DNA of 64,000 nt from Roseomonas mucosa ATCC BAA-692 (GTDB lineage: Bacteria; Pseudomonadota; Alphaproteobacteria; Acetobacterales; Acetobacteraceae): contig NZ_JHWD01000001.1 of assembly GCF_000622225.1 (NCBI RefSeq), positions 1 to 64,000 of the forward strand. The letters are read 5' to 3'. The position numbers and the translations under genes were made by a program. This document shows positions 35,375-43,964 of the stretch, piece by piece (the first letter of the stretch is position 1; each line of letters begins with the position of its first letter). A model generated the notes under the pieces. It made no database searches. It saw nothing but the letters and a program-made list of their open reading frames with translations, and had not been told where the DNA came from.

Positions 35375-36352
35375 TTGATATCTTTGGCATCGATCGCGTT
35401 CGACTTTCTCATATGCATACTGGCCTTCTGGTTCGGGTATTCTGCGAACCGAGGCGGCACGTGCTTGGTCGTAGCGGCTCATGAGTTGCAGCAACGGCGC
35501 CGACCAAGAATGTTCGTTGGATTTGTTGCGGCGTCTGCGGCTGCTGGCCTTATTGCGATACCGCTCGCCTGGTCGGGGACGCTGAACGCGACCCTCCCAC
35601 TCTCGACGAGCGTCAACGGCCTCGTCATCATCGGCGCCATCGCCTTCGGCCTCGGCGCGCTCATAAATGACACCTGCCTGCTAGGTTCACTGGCACGGTT
35701 AGGGGATGGAGAGATGCGGTTGCTCGCCCTTCCTGCCGGACTGGCAATCGGCATCTTGGCCGCTGATCTCGGCCGGTTTGGCCCCGTCGCGACATGGCCA
35801 AGTTTTATCGCTAGGCCGAGTGTCCCAGGGGGCGCGACGCTTCTCGCCTTAGGCGTGGTGCTCGGGCTAGCGGCGATTTTCGTGTCACGGAAGACCGCAC
35901 CGCAAAGAAGGCAGAACTGGGCGTTTGGCGCTTCAATGATTGGCCTCGGTATGACTGGTGGGCTTCTCTACGCTCTTTCACCAGCATGGACATTCGCTGA
36001 CCTCATCCAACGCGGCCTTCCTCTTCGAATGTCGCCGACAGGCGAGGTCGCACTGGTTGCGGTCATTGCCTCTGTTGCGGGAGCAATCACGGCATCCGTG
36101 CGTCAGGGTCGCTTGCGTTTCCAGCGACCGACGCTCGCCGGCATCCTGCGGTCGATCGCCGGCGGCGCGTTGATGGGAATAGGCATCGGCCTGATACCCG
36201 GTGGCAACGACGCTTTAATCCTTGCCGCAATGCCTACGCTTTCTCCGGGTGGCATTGTCGCCTACCTCGTGATGACGACCACGATCGTTTTTGGATTCGA
36301 AGCGCGTGACAGACTGGCCAGGAGCGGCGCGTCAGGCCAGGGGAAAAAGTAG
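35375..36352 (+). CDS. YeeE/YedE-family membrane protein
   Basis: The TTG start gives 325 residues with about nine membrane segments. Conserved cysteines lie in GGTCLVVAAHE and INDTCLLGSLARL, the YeeE/YedE signature. Characterised relatives move thiosulfate or other sulfur compounds through such cysteines. No tusA-like or sulfurtransferase gene is adjacent; the link to methionine sulfoxide reductases and OsmC in the cargo fits sulfur or thiol stress. Its last 21 bases overlap the convergent DUF6314 gene. Confidence 0.75.
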   Translation: MISLASIAFDFLICILAFWFGYSANRGGTCLVVAAHELQQRRRPRMFVGFVAASAAAGLIAIPLAWSGTLNATLPLSTSVNGLVIIGAIAFGLGALINDTCLLGSLARLGDGEMRLLALPAGLAIGILAADLGRFGPVATWPSFIARPSVPGGATLLALGVVLGLAAIFVSRKTAPQRRQNWAFGASMIGLGMTGGLLYALSPAWTFADLIQRGLPLRMSPTGEVALVAVIASVAGAITASVRQGRLRFQRPTLAGILRSIAGGALMGIGIGLIPGGNDALILAAMPTLSPGGIVAYLVMTTTIVFGFEARDRLARSGASGQGKK

Positions 36353-36811
36353 ACGGTCCGGCGTCGTTCGTGACACCTTTGAGTACCGGCTCCGCAGGTC
36401 GTACGCCTTTCGTGGACCAATGACCCTGATAACTGTCTCGAAAGATCCTGCGTCGAGAATTCGGTAAAAAGCGTGATAGGCGTCGTCACCGCAGACGTGG
36501 GTGTCTGTTGCCTCGTACCCCCTATTCTTGCGCGAGAATTCAAGGTTGAGAAACAGCTTCCCGGTGTTCGGTCCGTCTGCGAACTGAACGTCTACTCGGT
36601 GGCCGACCGCGCAGTACCGATATTGCCGAGACGCTGAGAGTTCGCGGCCATCCCGAAGCCGAAGTATCCCGCTTTCTCGATAGGTGAGCGCGGATTCACC
36701 TGTCGAAGCGAAATCCGCGTCGCCAATCAGTTGTTCGCCCGTCGGATCGACGTTGCGACGAAGCGCCCACTCTCCACGGAGCGTGTCCAAGACCATCGTG
36801 CCTATGCTCAC
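36332..36811 (-). CDS. DUF6314 protein
   Basis: This 159-residue lipocalin-like protein (LRGEWALRRNVD, LTYRESGILRLRDG, YRYCAVGHRVDVQFADG, FYRILDAGSFETVIRVIGPRK) resembles DUF6314. It overlaps the RclC-like gene by ATGA and is the last gene of the marR 2 unit. Small barrel proteins of this kind may bind a hydrophobic ligand; nothing more can be said. Confidence 0.7.
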   Translation of the reverse strand: MSIGTMVLDTLRGEWALRRNVDPTGEQLIGDADFASTGESALTYRESGILRLRDGRELSASRQYRYCAVGHRVDVQFADGPNTGKLFLNLEFSRKNRGYEATDTHVCGDDAYHAFYRILDAGSFETVIRVIGPRKAYDLRSRYSKVSRTTPDRLLFPLA

Positions 36812-37314
36812 GACCGATCGGTGGTCATCGGCCCCAGGCGCTCATTTTTGGGTTGGACCGACGCAAGCAGCAGCACAAGTGATGCCGCCAGCAAGACTGC
36901 GTCCTTCAGCAGAAACTGGCCAGGAGCGGCAGATATCGCAGGAAAGCCTCCGGCGGTCGGCTCCCCGACCCCAGGCGTCGTAAAAAAGAAGGTTAGGGTG
37001 ATGAAGTAGGTCGCCGCCGACATGAGCGCGCCAAGCGCTGAGAAGGATGCGCGGAAAGCCCCTAAGGCCAGCACGACTGCGGTCGACAGCTCGATGACGC
37101 CGACAAAGTAACTTTGGCCCTGTACCCCGAACATACCCAGCCAACTCATGATCGGACTATGGCCGATGAAGGGGGCGATGCCATCGGCCTCGTAGGCCGT
37201 GAATTTCATCGCGCCGAACCAAGAGAAAACGATCACGAGCGCCCATCTCAACAGCGCCAGTTCCTTCCGACTGCGCTCGGGCACAAGCAATTCATACCGA
37301 TCGAAAATACTCAT
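36808..37314 (-). CDS. DUF417 (YkgB/RclC-like) membrane protein
   Basis: The 168-residue protein has four membrane segments and the DUF417 blocks RWALVIVFSWFGAMKFTAYEADGIAPFIGHSP, here split as FGAMKFTAYEADGI and PFIGHSPIMSW. The E. coli homologue RclC is part of the reactive-chlorine-resistance operon rclABC. GAGGAG lies six bases before the ATG. It follows marR 2 by 35 bases on the same strand, so it probably belongs to that operator-controlled unit. Confidence 0.85.
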   Translation of the reverse strand: MSIFDRYELLVPERSRKELALLRWALVIVFSWFGAMKFTAYEADGIAPFIGHSPIMSWLGMFGVQGQSYFVGVIELSTAVVLALGAFRASFSALGALMSAATYFITLTFFFTTPGVGEPTAGGFPAISAAPGQFLLKDAVLLAASLVLLLASVQPKNERLGPMTTDRS

Positions 37315-37349
37315 ATCGAACTCCTCAAAAGGGGATGATCGTCAGGGCG

Positions 37350-37859
37350 TCACGGACGATGGTGGCCGACTGGGCAATCGGTACAGCGGGCCTGATCGCA
37401 CAGACGACAGGTTGCCAAGCCGCCGTGGGGGTCCGAGAACAGCGACGACAGGATGTTGTCCGCGGCCCGCTCCAGCACGACGCGATCGTCAGCCGACACT
37501 TTGCTCAGCAGCTCGGACACCGCCGCGTTCCGCAGACCTAGCAGCTTGGCCCGCTCCACCTGACCACGCGAGGTCAGCGAGACATGAACTACCCGGCGGT
37601 CAGAGGGCGATGGCGATTTCGCCACCAGGCCTTGCTCGCCTAGCCTCTCGACGACGCGAACTGCACCTGCATGCGAAAGCCGGAGAGTTTGCCGTACCTG
37701 GCCGATCGACATTCCTGGCGCGTGACCGATCGCGATCAAAGCCGCGGCCGTCTCGCCCCCCGCATTGAATGCTTCAGCGATCGCCAAGCGCACGCGGTCA
37801 GACACCGCTTGAGACAGCGCGCCAAAGATGTTGATCAAGCGATCCGAGGGGTCATCCAT
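37350..37859 (-). CDS. MarR-family regulator 2 with C-terminal Cys cluster
   Basis: The 169-residue MarR protein has the winged helix SIGQVRQTLRLSHAGAVRVVERL and SPSDRRVVHVSLTSRG. It ends with CRLCDQARCTDCPVG, a Cx2Cx4Cx2C cluster suited to bind zinc or to be oxidised. A perfect operator of the cargo family lies 19 bases upstream of the ATG. Downstream on the same strand are the DUF417 and DUF6314 genes. Likely a redox-sensing repressor of this unit. Confidence 0.85.
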   Translation of the reverse strand: MDDPSDRLINIFGALSQAVSDRVRLAIAEAFNAGGETAAALIAIGHAPGMSIGQVRQTLRLSHAGAVRVVERLGEQGLVAKSPSPSDRRVVHVSLTSRGQVERAKLLGLRNAAVSELLSKVSADDRVVLERAADNILSSLFSDPHGGLATCRLCDQARCTDCPVGHHRP

Positions 37860-37878
37860 CGCCGCGACTCACGCAATA

Positions 37879-37893
37879 TATGCGTCTCGCATA
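37879..37893 (-). promoter_or_regulatory. MarR-type operator ahead of marR 2
   Basis: TATGCG-TCT-CGCATA is a perfect 6+3+6 palindrome placed 19 bases before the marR 2 start codon. It matches the operators at 34796 and 39441 at the arms. Confidence 0.7.
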
Positions 37894-37951
37894 CAATATC
37901 TGTGGGCCGGTGTCGAGCCTCGTGCCGGAGTACAAGCGTTCGCTGGAAGGC

Positions 37952-38248
37952 TTAGACGTCGTCGGTGCCTACCGGCCCACCTTCGCCCTCCATCCGATTG
38001 ATCGCACGCACATCCTTGGCGTTGAACTTGAGCCTCACGCCGAGCCCTCCACTATTGTCCTCGCCGATGAAGACCGCGCCGCCGCGTTCGAGCGCGTCCC
38101 GCAGCCGCGTCAGATCCGAGGCTGCAAACACGCTGGCGCCGGCTTCGAATTGAGCTAGCGCCTCTTCCTCCAAGCCTGCGATCTTGGCGACATGTGATCG
38201 CGGCCACTGAATGAGCGCTCTCGCTGCACGTGCTAGTGGCCCATTCAT
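37952..38248 (-). CDS. XRE-like small protein
   Basis: The 98-residue protein (LARAARALIQWPRSHVAKIAGLEEEAL, in parts) looks like a degenerate XRE helix-turn-helix followed by the tail GGAVFIGEDNSGGLGVRLKF. This layout recalls the regulator at 13212. GGAGG lies eight bases before ATG 38248. It sits 66 bases downstream of gap on the same strand. DNA binding is likely but not certain. Confidence 0.6.
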   Translation of the reverse strand: MNGPLARAARALIQWPRSHVAKIAGLEEEALAQFEAGASVFAASDLTRLRDALERGGAVFIGEDNSGGLGVRLKFNAKDVRAINRMEGEGGPVGTDDV

Positions 38249-38314
38249 GTTCAATGCCTCCGTTTCGCGAACGCATCTTGTCGCCAAGATCCGACTTTTC
38301 CCGCAACCGATCCG

Positions 38315-39322
38315 CTAGATGAGCTTCGCCATCACCACGGCGACATCCGCCATGCGTGTCGCAAAGCTCCACTCGTTGTCGTACCAAGCAAGCACGCGAA
38401 CCATCCGGCCATCGACGACATCGGTCTGGGGTAGCGCGACGATCGAGGATTCGGTCCGGTGGGTCAGATCCACAGACACCAATGGCTCTGTCGTGTAAGC
38501 GAGCACCCCACTCATAGGACCACTCGCAGCCTGACGAATGGCGTCGTTCACTTCGTCGATCGTGACCTCCCGGGATGCGGAAATAGCGAGATCGACGACC
38601 GATACGTTCGGCGTTGGCACGCGGATTGACGAGCCATGGAGCTTGCCTTTCAGTTCTGGCAGCACGCGTCCGATTGCGTTCGCGGCTCCGGTCGAGGTTG
38701 GGATCATCGACAGCGCGGCTGCCCGTGCGCGGTAGAGATCCTTATGCACCGTATCTAGCGTCGGTTGGTCACCGGTATAGGCGTGAACCGTGGTCATGTA
38801 GCCCCGCTCAATGCCACATAGATCGTTCAGGATCTTCGCGACGGGGGCGAGGACATTCGTGGTGCATGAGCCATTCGATACGACGACATCATCGGTTGTC
38901 AGCGTTTCGTGATTGACCTTGAAGACGATCGTCTTGTCTGCCCCCTCGCTGGGCGCGGAGACGAGCACGCGCTTTGCTCCCGCACGGATGTGCGATTCAG
39001 CCTTCTCCCTGGAGGTAAACAGACCTGTGCATTCGAGCGCTACGTCCACTCCAAGCTCATCATGCGGAAGCTTTGATGGATCGCGCTCTGAAGATACTTG
39101 GATTTTACCAGACCCGACGTCGATCCAGTCTTCGCCGGTGGCTATTGATCCTTGAAAGGGGCCGTGAACTGAATCGTATTTCAGGAGGTGCGCCAACGTA
39201 GCAACCGGCCCGAGGTCGTTGATCGCAACCACCTCGATGTCCTCACGCCGTAGTTCGACGATCGACCTTAAAGCTAGTCGTCCGATCCGACCGAAACCGT
39301 TGATTGCGACCTTGACCGTCAT
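38315..39322 (-). CDS. gap: Glyceraldehyde-3-phosphate dehydrogenase, type I
   Basis: The 335-residue enzyme has the NAD fold (KVAINGFGRIGRLALRS), the NAD-selecting aspartate in VAINDL, and the catalytic cysteine in SNGSCTTN. It converts glyceraldehyde-3-phosphate to 1,3-bisphosphoglycerate. The active-site thiol is a classic oxidant target, so a second copy on a stress island could restore flux. It is divergent from rpiA, with an operator of the cargo family between them. Confidence 0.9.
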   Translation of the reverse strand: MTVKVAINGFGRIGRLALRSIVELRREDIEVVAINDLGPVATLAHLLKYDSVHGPFQGSIATGEDWIDVGSGKIQVSSERDPSKLPHDELGVDVALECTGLFTSREKAESHIRAGAKRVLVSAPSEGADKTIVFKVNHETLTTDDVVVSNGSCTTNVLAPVAKILNDLCGIERGYMTTVHAYTGDQPTLDTVHKDLYRARAAALSMIPTSTGAANAIGRVLPELKGKLHGSSIRVPTPNVSVVDLAISASREVTIDEVNDAIRQAASGPMSGVLAYTTEPLVSVDLTHRTESSIVALPQTDVVDGRMVRVLAWYDNEWSFATRMADVAVVMAKLI

Positions 39323-39440
39323 GCCTGTGTCCCCTGGTTCGCCGAGATAGTTACGGCATATGCACTTCGCTCAGTGCCGACTGGCACCCGGAGGTGCACT
39401 CCGGCAGCGAAAGCTTGCCGATCAGACCATCCGCATTATG

Positions 39441-39455
39441 TATGCGTCACGCATA
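39441..39455 (+). promoter_or_regulatory. MarR-type operator between gap and rpiA
   Basis: TATGCGT-c-ACGCATA is a perfect palindrome, the same as at 34796 except for the central base. It lies 118 bases before the gap start and 125 before the rpiA start and could control either or both. Confidence 0.7.
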
Positions 39456-39580
39456 GACCTATCCGTCTGCAGGCTGTAGGTCAACGAGGCAATGTCGGCA
39501 TCGAGGATCAGATTTGCGCTGCCCAGTTTCACAATCGACCTGGTGAAGGCACGCATACCGGCGAGATGAAGTGGCGTTAG

Positions 39581-40282
39581 ATGTTTTCCCAAGAAGCAGA
39601 GAAGAGGCTGGCTGCGGCCAGAGCAGTCGACGAGATCGAAGATGGCATGTTCGTTGGCCTTGGGACCGGAAGCACAACAGCCTATGCCATTAAGAGCCTG
39701 AGCGACCGCATTCGGCAGGGCCTTCGCATCACCGCTGTCGCCACCTCCCGAGCGACCGAAATGTTCGCTCGTCGTCTCGCGGTGCCGCTCGTTCCTTTTG
39801 AGCAGTTCAGTTCGGTAGACCTCACGATCGACGGCGCTGACGAGATCGACTGCCACTTTCAGGCGATCAAAGGCGGCGGCGGCGCCTTGCTCCGAGAGAA
39901 GGTCGTGGCCGCCGCTTCTAGCCGGATGATCGTGATCGTAGACGCTAGCAAAGTCGTTCGACGACTCGGCGAGTTTCCTCTGCCGGTCGAAGTCGTGCCC
40001 TTCGCGAGCGAGTTCGTTCGAACGCATCTTGCCAAGCTCGGAGCCAGTGTGACGCTTCGCTCGGTCGGCGGAGAACCATTCATCACAGACCAGAGCAATC
40101 ACATCTTGGATGCAGCCTTCGGCAAGGCCCTTCGGCCGATCGAGATCGCCGGAGCGATCGATGCCATCCCCGGCGTCATGGAGCACGGCTTGTTTCTTAG
40201 CGAGATTGACACTGTGGTGGTCGGACGCGGTGAGACGGTCGAGGTGCATCTCAGAAAGCAAGCCCCCGGATCCCTCCGTTAG
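39581..40282 (+). CDS. rpiA: Ribose-5-phosphate isomerase A
   Basis: The 233-residue enzyme has VGLGTGSTTAY, the catalytic DGADEID motif and KGGGGALLREKVV. It interconverts ribose-5-phosphate and ribulose-5-phosphate in the pentose phosphate pathway, which supplies NADPH for the thiol and Msr systems of this island. Its ribosome binding site is weak. Presence on a mobile element beside gap is unusual. Confidence 0.9.
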   Translation: MFSQEAEKRLAAARAVDEIEDGMFVGLGTGSTTAYAIKSLSDRIRQGLRITAVATSRATEMFARRLAVPLVPFEQFSSVDLTIDGADEIDCHFQAIKGGGGALLREKVVAAASSRMIVIVDASKVVRRLGEFPLPVEVVPFASEFVRTHLAKLGASVTLRSVGGEPFITDQSNHILDAAFGKALRPIEIAGAIDAIPGVMEHGLFLSEIDTVVVGRGETVEVHLRKQAPGSLR

Positions 40283-40304
40283 GTGCCGACGAGGGGTGGC
40301 ACCT
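40281..40304 (+). terminator. Possible terminator after rpiA
   Basis: AGGTGCC (40281-40287) and GGCACCT (40298-40304) form a 7-bp stem with a 10-base loop, starting on the last bases of the rpiA stop. There is no T tract, so termination is uncertain. Confidence 0.4.
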
Positions 40305-40520
40305 GGCGCAGGCGTGATGTGATTCGGCCGTCAGGCAGCCGAAATCACGACAGCCCACCCCGATCCATAGCCGCCAGGTATCGCCATTTTGTGTGACCCG
40401 ACGATCGAAGTCCTGTATTTCAATCTTCCGCGCCATCCGCAGCGTATCCTAAACCACTGTAAAGGCGCGCCTTTCGGTTTGCCACAATCCCCCAGCGCCG
40501 CAGGGGTATGGCTTGCTGTC

Positions 40521-40535
40521 TATGCTTCGCGCACA
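40521..40535 (+). promoter_or_regulatory. MarR-type operator ahead of marR 3
   Basis: TATGCTTCGCGCACA matches the operator at 43882 at 13 of 15 bases. It lies within the 17-base spacer between TTGCTG (40513-40518) and TATAGA (40536-40541). The start codon is seven bases after the -10 element, again implying a leaderless message. Confidence 0.6.
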
Positions 40536-40548
40536 TATAGATGGGGCA

Positions 40549-41088
40549 ATGGATGGACCTCGAGATCGAAATATCTTTGGGGCGTTCGCACTCATGATCA
40601 GCGACGACATCGTTCGCGCTAGTTCATCGCGGGCGCCAGAAGCTGGACCCGCCGCCTCGGCGCTTGCGTTGATTGCCCATAAGCCAGGGCTATCGATCCG
40701 CATGCTGTCAGTTGGGGTGGGACTTTCCCATGCCGCGACCGTCCGCTTGGTGGACCGTTTGTCGACGGAGGGATTGGTCGAGCGGCGTGAGCATTCGACT
40801 GACGGGCGCACGCGGTCCCTCCATCTTACAGAGGCTGGCAAGGTCGCGAGCGATGCGGTCTTGGCGTCGCGCGACAAGGTGATCGCTGAGGGACTATCGA
40901 TCCTCACCCCTACCGAGTTGGACGCCCTTTACAGCATTGCTGAACGCGTGCTGCGCGACCGCTTGGAAAACCTCGAGCATTCCTACCGCATCTGCCGTTT
41001 GTGCTGTTACGAGGGCTGCACGAATTGCCCGATCGATGCCGAATTGCACGAGCGCGGGGTAGATCGCGAGAACGGCGGCGAGGCTTAG
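40549..41088 (+). CDS. MarR-family regulator 3 with C-terminal Cys cluster
   Basis: Homology with MarR 2 (MDDPSDR there, MDGPRDR here) fixes the start at ATG 40549 and gives 179 residues; earlier TTG and ATG codons overlap the promoter. The winged helix is IRMLSVGVGLSHAATVRLVDRL. The C-terminus carries CRLCCYEGCTNCPID, the same Cx2Cx4Cx2C cluster as MarR 2, after a helix. It probably senses oxidants or metal and represses its own promoter. Confidence 0.85.
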   Translation: MDGPRDRNIFGAFALMISDDIVRASSSRAPEAGPAASALALIAHKPGLSIRMLSVGVGLSHAATVRLVDRLSTEGLVERREHSTDGRTRSLHLTEAGKVASDAVLASRDKVIAEGLSILTPTELDALYSIAERVLRDRLENLEHSYRICRLCCYEGCTNCPIDAELHERGVDRENGGEA

Positions 41089-41108
41089 GGCTCCGGAATT
41101 CGCAGGTT

Positions 41109-41870
41109 TCAGTGTTGAGCGATGAGATACGCCGCCAGGAACCCCACGACCGTGATCAGACCTATGAACGGCGGCGCCTTCTCGAAAGCCTCGGGGATCA
41201 TGGCCTCCGCCAGCATCGCTATGACCGCGCCAGCTGCGAACGACAGAATGGCAGGGGCTTGAGTGGACGCCGAGCCGAGCAGAAGGTTTCCCGTACCGGC
41301 GGCGATGCAAACAAGTAGCGGAATACCGATCCAGACCGCGTAGATATAGCTTCGCGATCGGCCCGCGACCTTCATTCCGGAAGTGCTCGATAGACCCTGT
41401 GGCACATTAGCCAAAAAGAAGCCTGCCACTACTGCAAGGCTGATCTTGCCTCCGCCAGCCACGGACATCCCAATCACGAGGGCCTCTGGAATGCCGTCGA
41501 GAACGCTGCCGAGCGCAATCGCAGCACCGCTGCCGCGGTGCTCCTGTTCAGTGGCCTGCTCGGTGCATTCACCGCATCGCTTTCGATGCTTCGCGCCCCG
41601 CCGAGAGAGAAACCAGTTTGTGCCGCTGAAGATTGCGGCCCCTGCGAGCAGCGCAAAGATCGCCAAGGGTCCCATGCCAGCCGACACGCGATCACCTATG
41701 AGTTCGGTAGCGACCACGGCAATCAACACACCACCACCGAAGCCCATCACCGCTGAGATCATGCGGTGAGTGAGTCGCCCGTACAGCACGTCCGCAAGTA
41801 CCGCCCCCACCAGAAGTCCGCTTCCTGACAAAAGCCCCCACAAGCCGGCGATTGCGTATTCGGGTATCAT
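41109..41870 (-). CDS. ZIP-family metal transporter
   Basis: The 253-residue protein has about eight membrane segments, with the ZIP metal-path motif in GSVLDGIPEALVIGMS and the paired FFLANVPQGLSS. The usual histidine of HSxxD is replaced, as in some bacterial ZIPs. A cytoplasmic loop has KHRKRCGECTEQ, a possible metal-binding patch. It should import zinc or another divalent metal. It is convergent with marR 3. Confidence 0.8.
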   Translation of the reverse strand: MIPEYAIAGLWGLLSGSGLLVGAVLADVLYGRLTHRMISAVMGFGGGVLIAVVATELIGDRVSAGMGPLAIFALLAGAAIFSGTNWFLSRRGAKHRKRCGECTEQATEQEHRGSGAAIALGSVLDGIPEALVIGMSVAGGGKISLAVVAGFFLANVPQGLSSTSGMKVAGRSRSYIYAVWIGIPLLVCIAAGTGNLLLGSASTQAPAILSFAAGAVIAMLAEAMIPEAFEKAPPFIGLITVVGFLAAYLIAQH

Positions 41871-41946
41871 CGCAAGAACCCGGCTGACCTAGCGACGCGG
41901 GGCGAGCGCCATCGCGTGCGTATCGTTGATGACCGTCCCTGCGTGC

Positions 41947-42483
41947 TCATCGTTTCGCTCGGTCCAGTCGCCAGGCCGGTCGCTCGAAGTGGCAGCTATA
42001 GCCGCCGGGTCGACGCTGGAGGTACTGCTGATGCTCTGGCTCGGCCTCCCAGAACGGCTCTTCCGGGTTGATCTCTGACACGACAGGTCCCGGCCAGCGA
42101 CCCGACGCTTCGATCTCGGCGATTGTCTCCAGAGCAACGTCCATCTGCTTTTCGGACGTGTAGAAAATCGCGGACCGATAGCTTGGTCCGACGTCGCTAC
42201 CTTGTTGCTCGTATGTCGTCGGATCGTGGATTTGGAAGAAGAGTTCCAGGAGAGCACGATACGTCAGTATCGAAGGATCAAACGTGACCTCCACCGCTTC
42301 CGCATGACCATGGTGTCTCGTGTAAGTCGGGTCCGGCAGTTCGCCGCCGATGTAGCCCACACGCGTCGTCACGACGCCCTTCGCGCGGCGAAGTAAATCT
42401 TCGAGGCCCCAAAAACATCCACCCGCAAGTATCGCTCGCTCGGTTCGTGTCGGCGTTTGGTCAGTAGTGGGCAGACTCTGCAT
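41947..42483 (-). CDS. msrA: Peptide methionine-S-sulfoxide reductase MsrA (copy 1)
   Basis: The 178-residue enzyme has the active site [17 protein letters not shown], and the resolving cysteine in GGYSCHF. ATG 42483 with GAGG upstream is preferred over in-frame starts further upstream. It reduces methionine-S-sulfoxide in proteins. A second, distinct msrA is at 45432. It lies downstream of the hydrolase-OsmC gene on the same strand and may share its transcript. Confidence 0.95.
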   Translation of the reverse strand: MQSLPTTDQTPTRTERAILAGGCFWGLEDLLRRAKGVVTTRVGYIGGELPDPTYTRHHGHAEAVEVTFDPSILTYRALLELFFQIHDPTTYEQQGSDVGPSYRSAIFYTSEKQMDVALETIAEIEASGRWPGPVVSEINPEEPFWEAEPEHQQYLQRRPGGYSCHFERPAWRLDRAKR

Positions 42484-42511
42484 CCGATCAACCTCCGCTA
42501 TGTGCACCACA

Positions 42512-43738
42512 TCAGATCGCCGGCGCCGCACCTGCAGGCTGCGCATTGTTCGAAAGTTGGGTCTGCACATCCGAGCCTCGGACGAGTGTCAGGTCGACCG
42601 GACACCGATCCGCGATTTCCAGTATGCGCGCCCGCTGTTCATCGTTGAGCGGCCCGTCGAGAAAGACGGTGCGCGTGAAGCGGTCGGGAGGCACCATGTC
42701 CGCCACTTTCTCGTGTCGCACGGTCGTCGTCGCTCGCTCCAGCGGAAAGCCTTTGCGGTTCGCGTAAAGACGCATTGTCATCACCGTGCAGGCGGCCAGT
42801 CCGGCCGACACCAGTTCGTAAGGAGACAGCCCGCTGCCGAGACCTCCGACCGATTCTGGTTCATCGGCGAACAGCGTGTGCCCGCCACTACGGACCGTGA
42901 GTTGGAACTTCCCCGCCAACGTTTCCGACGCCACGACTCCATTCGCTAACTCGACTTGTGGAAGGTCCGCCGCGAGCGGCGGCAGGAAGCGGCTTGCCCA
43001 CGCTGCGACCATAGCTGAGACGTAATTCGCATCTTCGACATCGGTGAGAAGGTGATCGGCCGTGTCGAGCGAAACAAAGCTCTTGGGATGGCGCGACGCG
43101 ACGAAGATGCGCGAGGCGTGCTCGATACCCACGACTTGATCCACCGGTGAATGCATCACAAGCACCGGACGTCGAAGGGCAGCGATAGACCTCTCGATGT
43201 CCACTTCGTCGACCGTTTCCAGGAAACTGCGGCGGATCAGGAAGGGCCTGCCAGCAATCTCCACAGATGCCTCGCCCTCGCTCGCTATCGCGTCTAGGTC
43301 GGCAGGTTGAAAGACGCGCAATATATGCTGAAGGTCAGCCGGGGCGCCGATCGTCACTACCGCCGCGATATCCGGCAAGTCGGCGGCGGCTACGATCGCA
43401 GCCGTGCCACCCAGGCTGTGTCCGACAAGGAGGGAGGGCGCCTTACCGGCGACAGCCATGGCCTCCGCGGCGGCCTTAAGATCATCGACGTCGGAAGCGA
43501 AGCTTATCGCCTCATCCGCAGAACTCTCGATCCCTGTGCCGGCGAAGTCGAACCGCAAGACGCCGATGCCAGCCCGCGAGAGGGCGCGTGCGATGTACAC
43601 GGCGGCGCGGCTGTCTTTCCCGCAAGTGAAGCAATGGGCGAAAATAGCCCAGCCGCGAGGCGTACCTTCGGGCGCCTCCAAATACCCGGTTAGATCAGAG
43701 CCTCCACCACCGGGAAACGTGAACGGTGTTCCTGTCAT
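42512..43738 (-). CDS. Alpha/beta hydrolase fused to OsmC peroxidase-like domain
   Basis: The 408-residue product has an N-terminal alpha/beta hydrolase (nucleophile serine in [26 protein letters not shown]) to about residue 255. An OsmC domain follows, with the two catalytic cysteines in [18 protein letters not shown] and [11 protein letters not shown]. OsmC domains reduce organic hydroperoxides. GGGAGG precedes ATG 43738. The promoter region contains two operators; the one at 43882 abuts a TATAAT reading toward this gene. Confidence 0.9.
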   Translation of the reverse strand: MTGTPFTFPGGGGSDLTGYLEAPEGTPRGWAIFAHCFTCGKDSRAAVYIARALSRAGIGVLRFDFAGTGIESSADEAISFASDVDDLKAAAEAMAVAGKAPSLLVGHSLGGTAAIVAAADLPDIAAVVTIGAPADLQHILRVFQPADLDAIASEGEASVEIAGRPFLIRRSFLETVDEVDIERSIAALRRPVLVMHSPVDQVVGIEHASRIFVASRHPKSFVSLDTADHLLTDVEDANYVSAMVAAWASRFLPPLAADLPQVELANGVVASETLAGKFQLTVRSGGHTLFADEPESVGGLGSGLSPYELVSAGLAACTVMTMRLYANRKGFPLERATTTVRHEKVADMVPPDRFTRTVFLDGPLNDEQRARILEIADRCPVDLTLVRGSDVQTQLSNNAQPAGAAPAI

Positions 43739-43841
43739 AAGCGTCGAGCCTCCCACGGCGACTTAGTGGGTGCACCGGAACCCTTGGGCCCTGGCGGAAG
43801 CGCCATCAGGCCCGGACTAGCCGTCCAAGACATTCTTTTTA

Positions 43842-43856
43842 TATGCGTGGTGCATA
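43842..43856 (-). promoter_or_regulatory. MarR-type operator E1
   Basis: TATGC-GTGGT-GCATA is a palindrome (six-base arms if one more base each side is counted). It lies between the divergent hydrolase-OsmC and LysR genes, exactly 40 bases centre to centre from E2. Confidence 0.65.
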
Positions 43857-43881
43857 TAGACAAGCCCCTAAAGCGTGATTA

Positions 43882-43896
43882 TATGCGTCGCGCATA
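43882..43896 (-). promoter_or_regulatory. MarR-type operator E2
   Basis: TATGCG-TCG-CGCATA is a perfect palindrome. On the minus strand it overlaps a TATAAT -10-like element (43879-43884) directed at the hydrolase-OsmC gene, so a bound repressor would block it. Confidence 0.7.
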
Positions 43897-43964
43897 CTTC
43901 TGGTGGCGGTCGAAAAGACCGGTCCTGGAAGCGGCATCAGTCAGGGCGCGCAGGCCGAAGGGCT

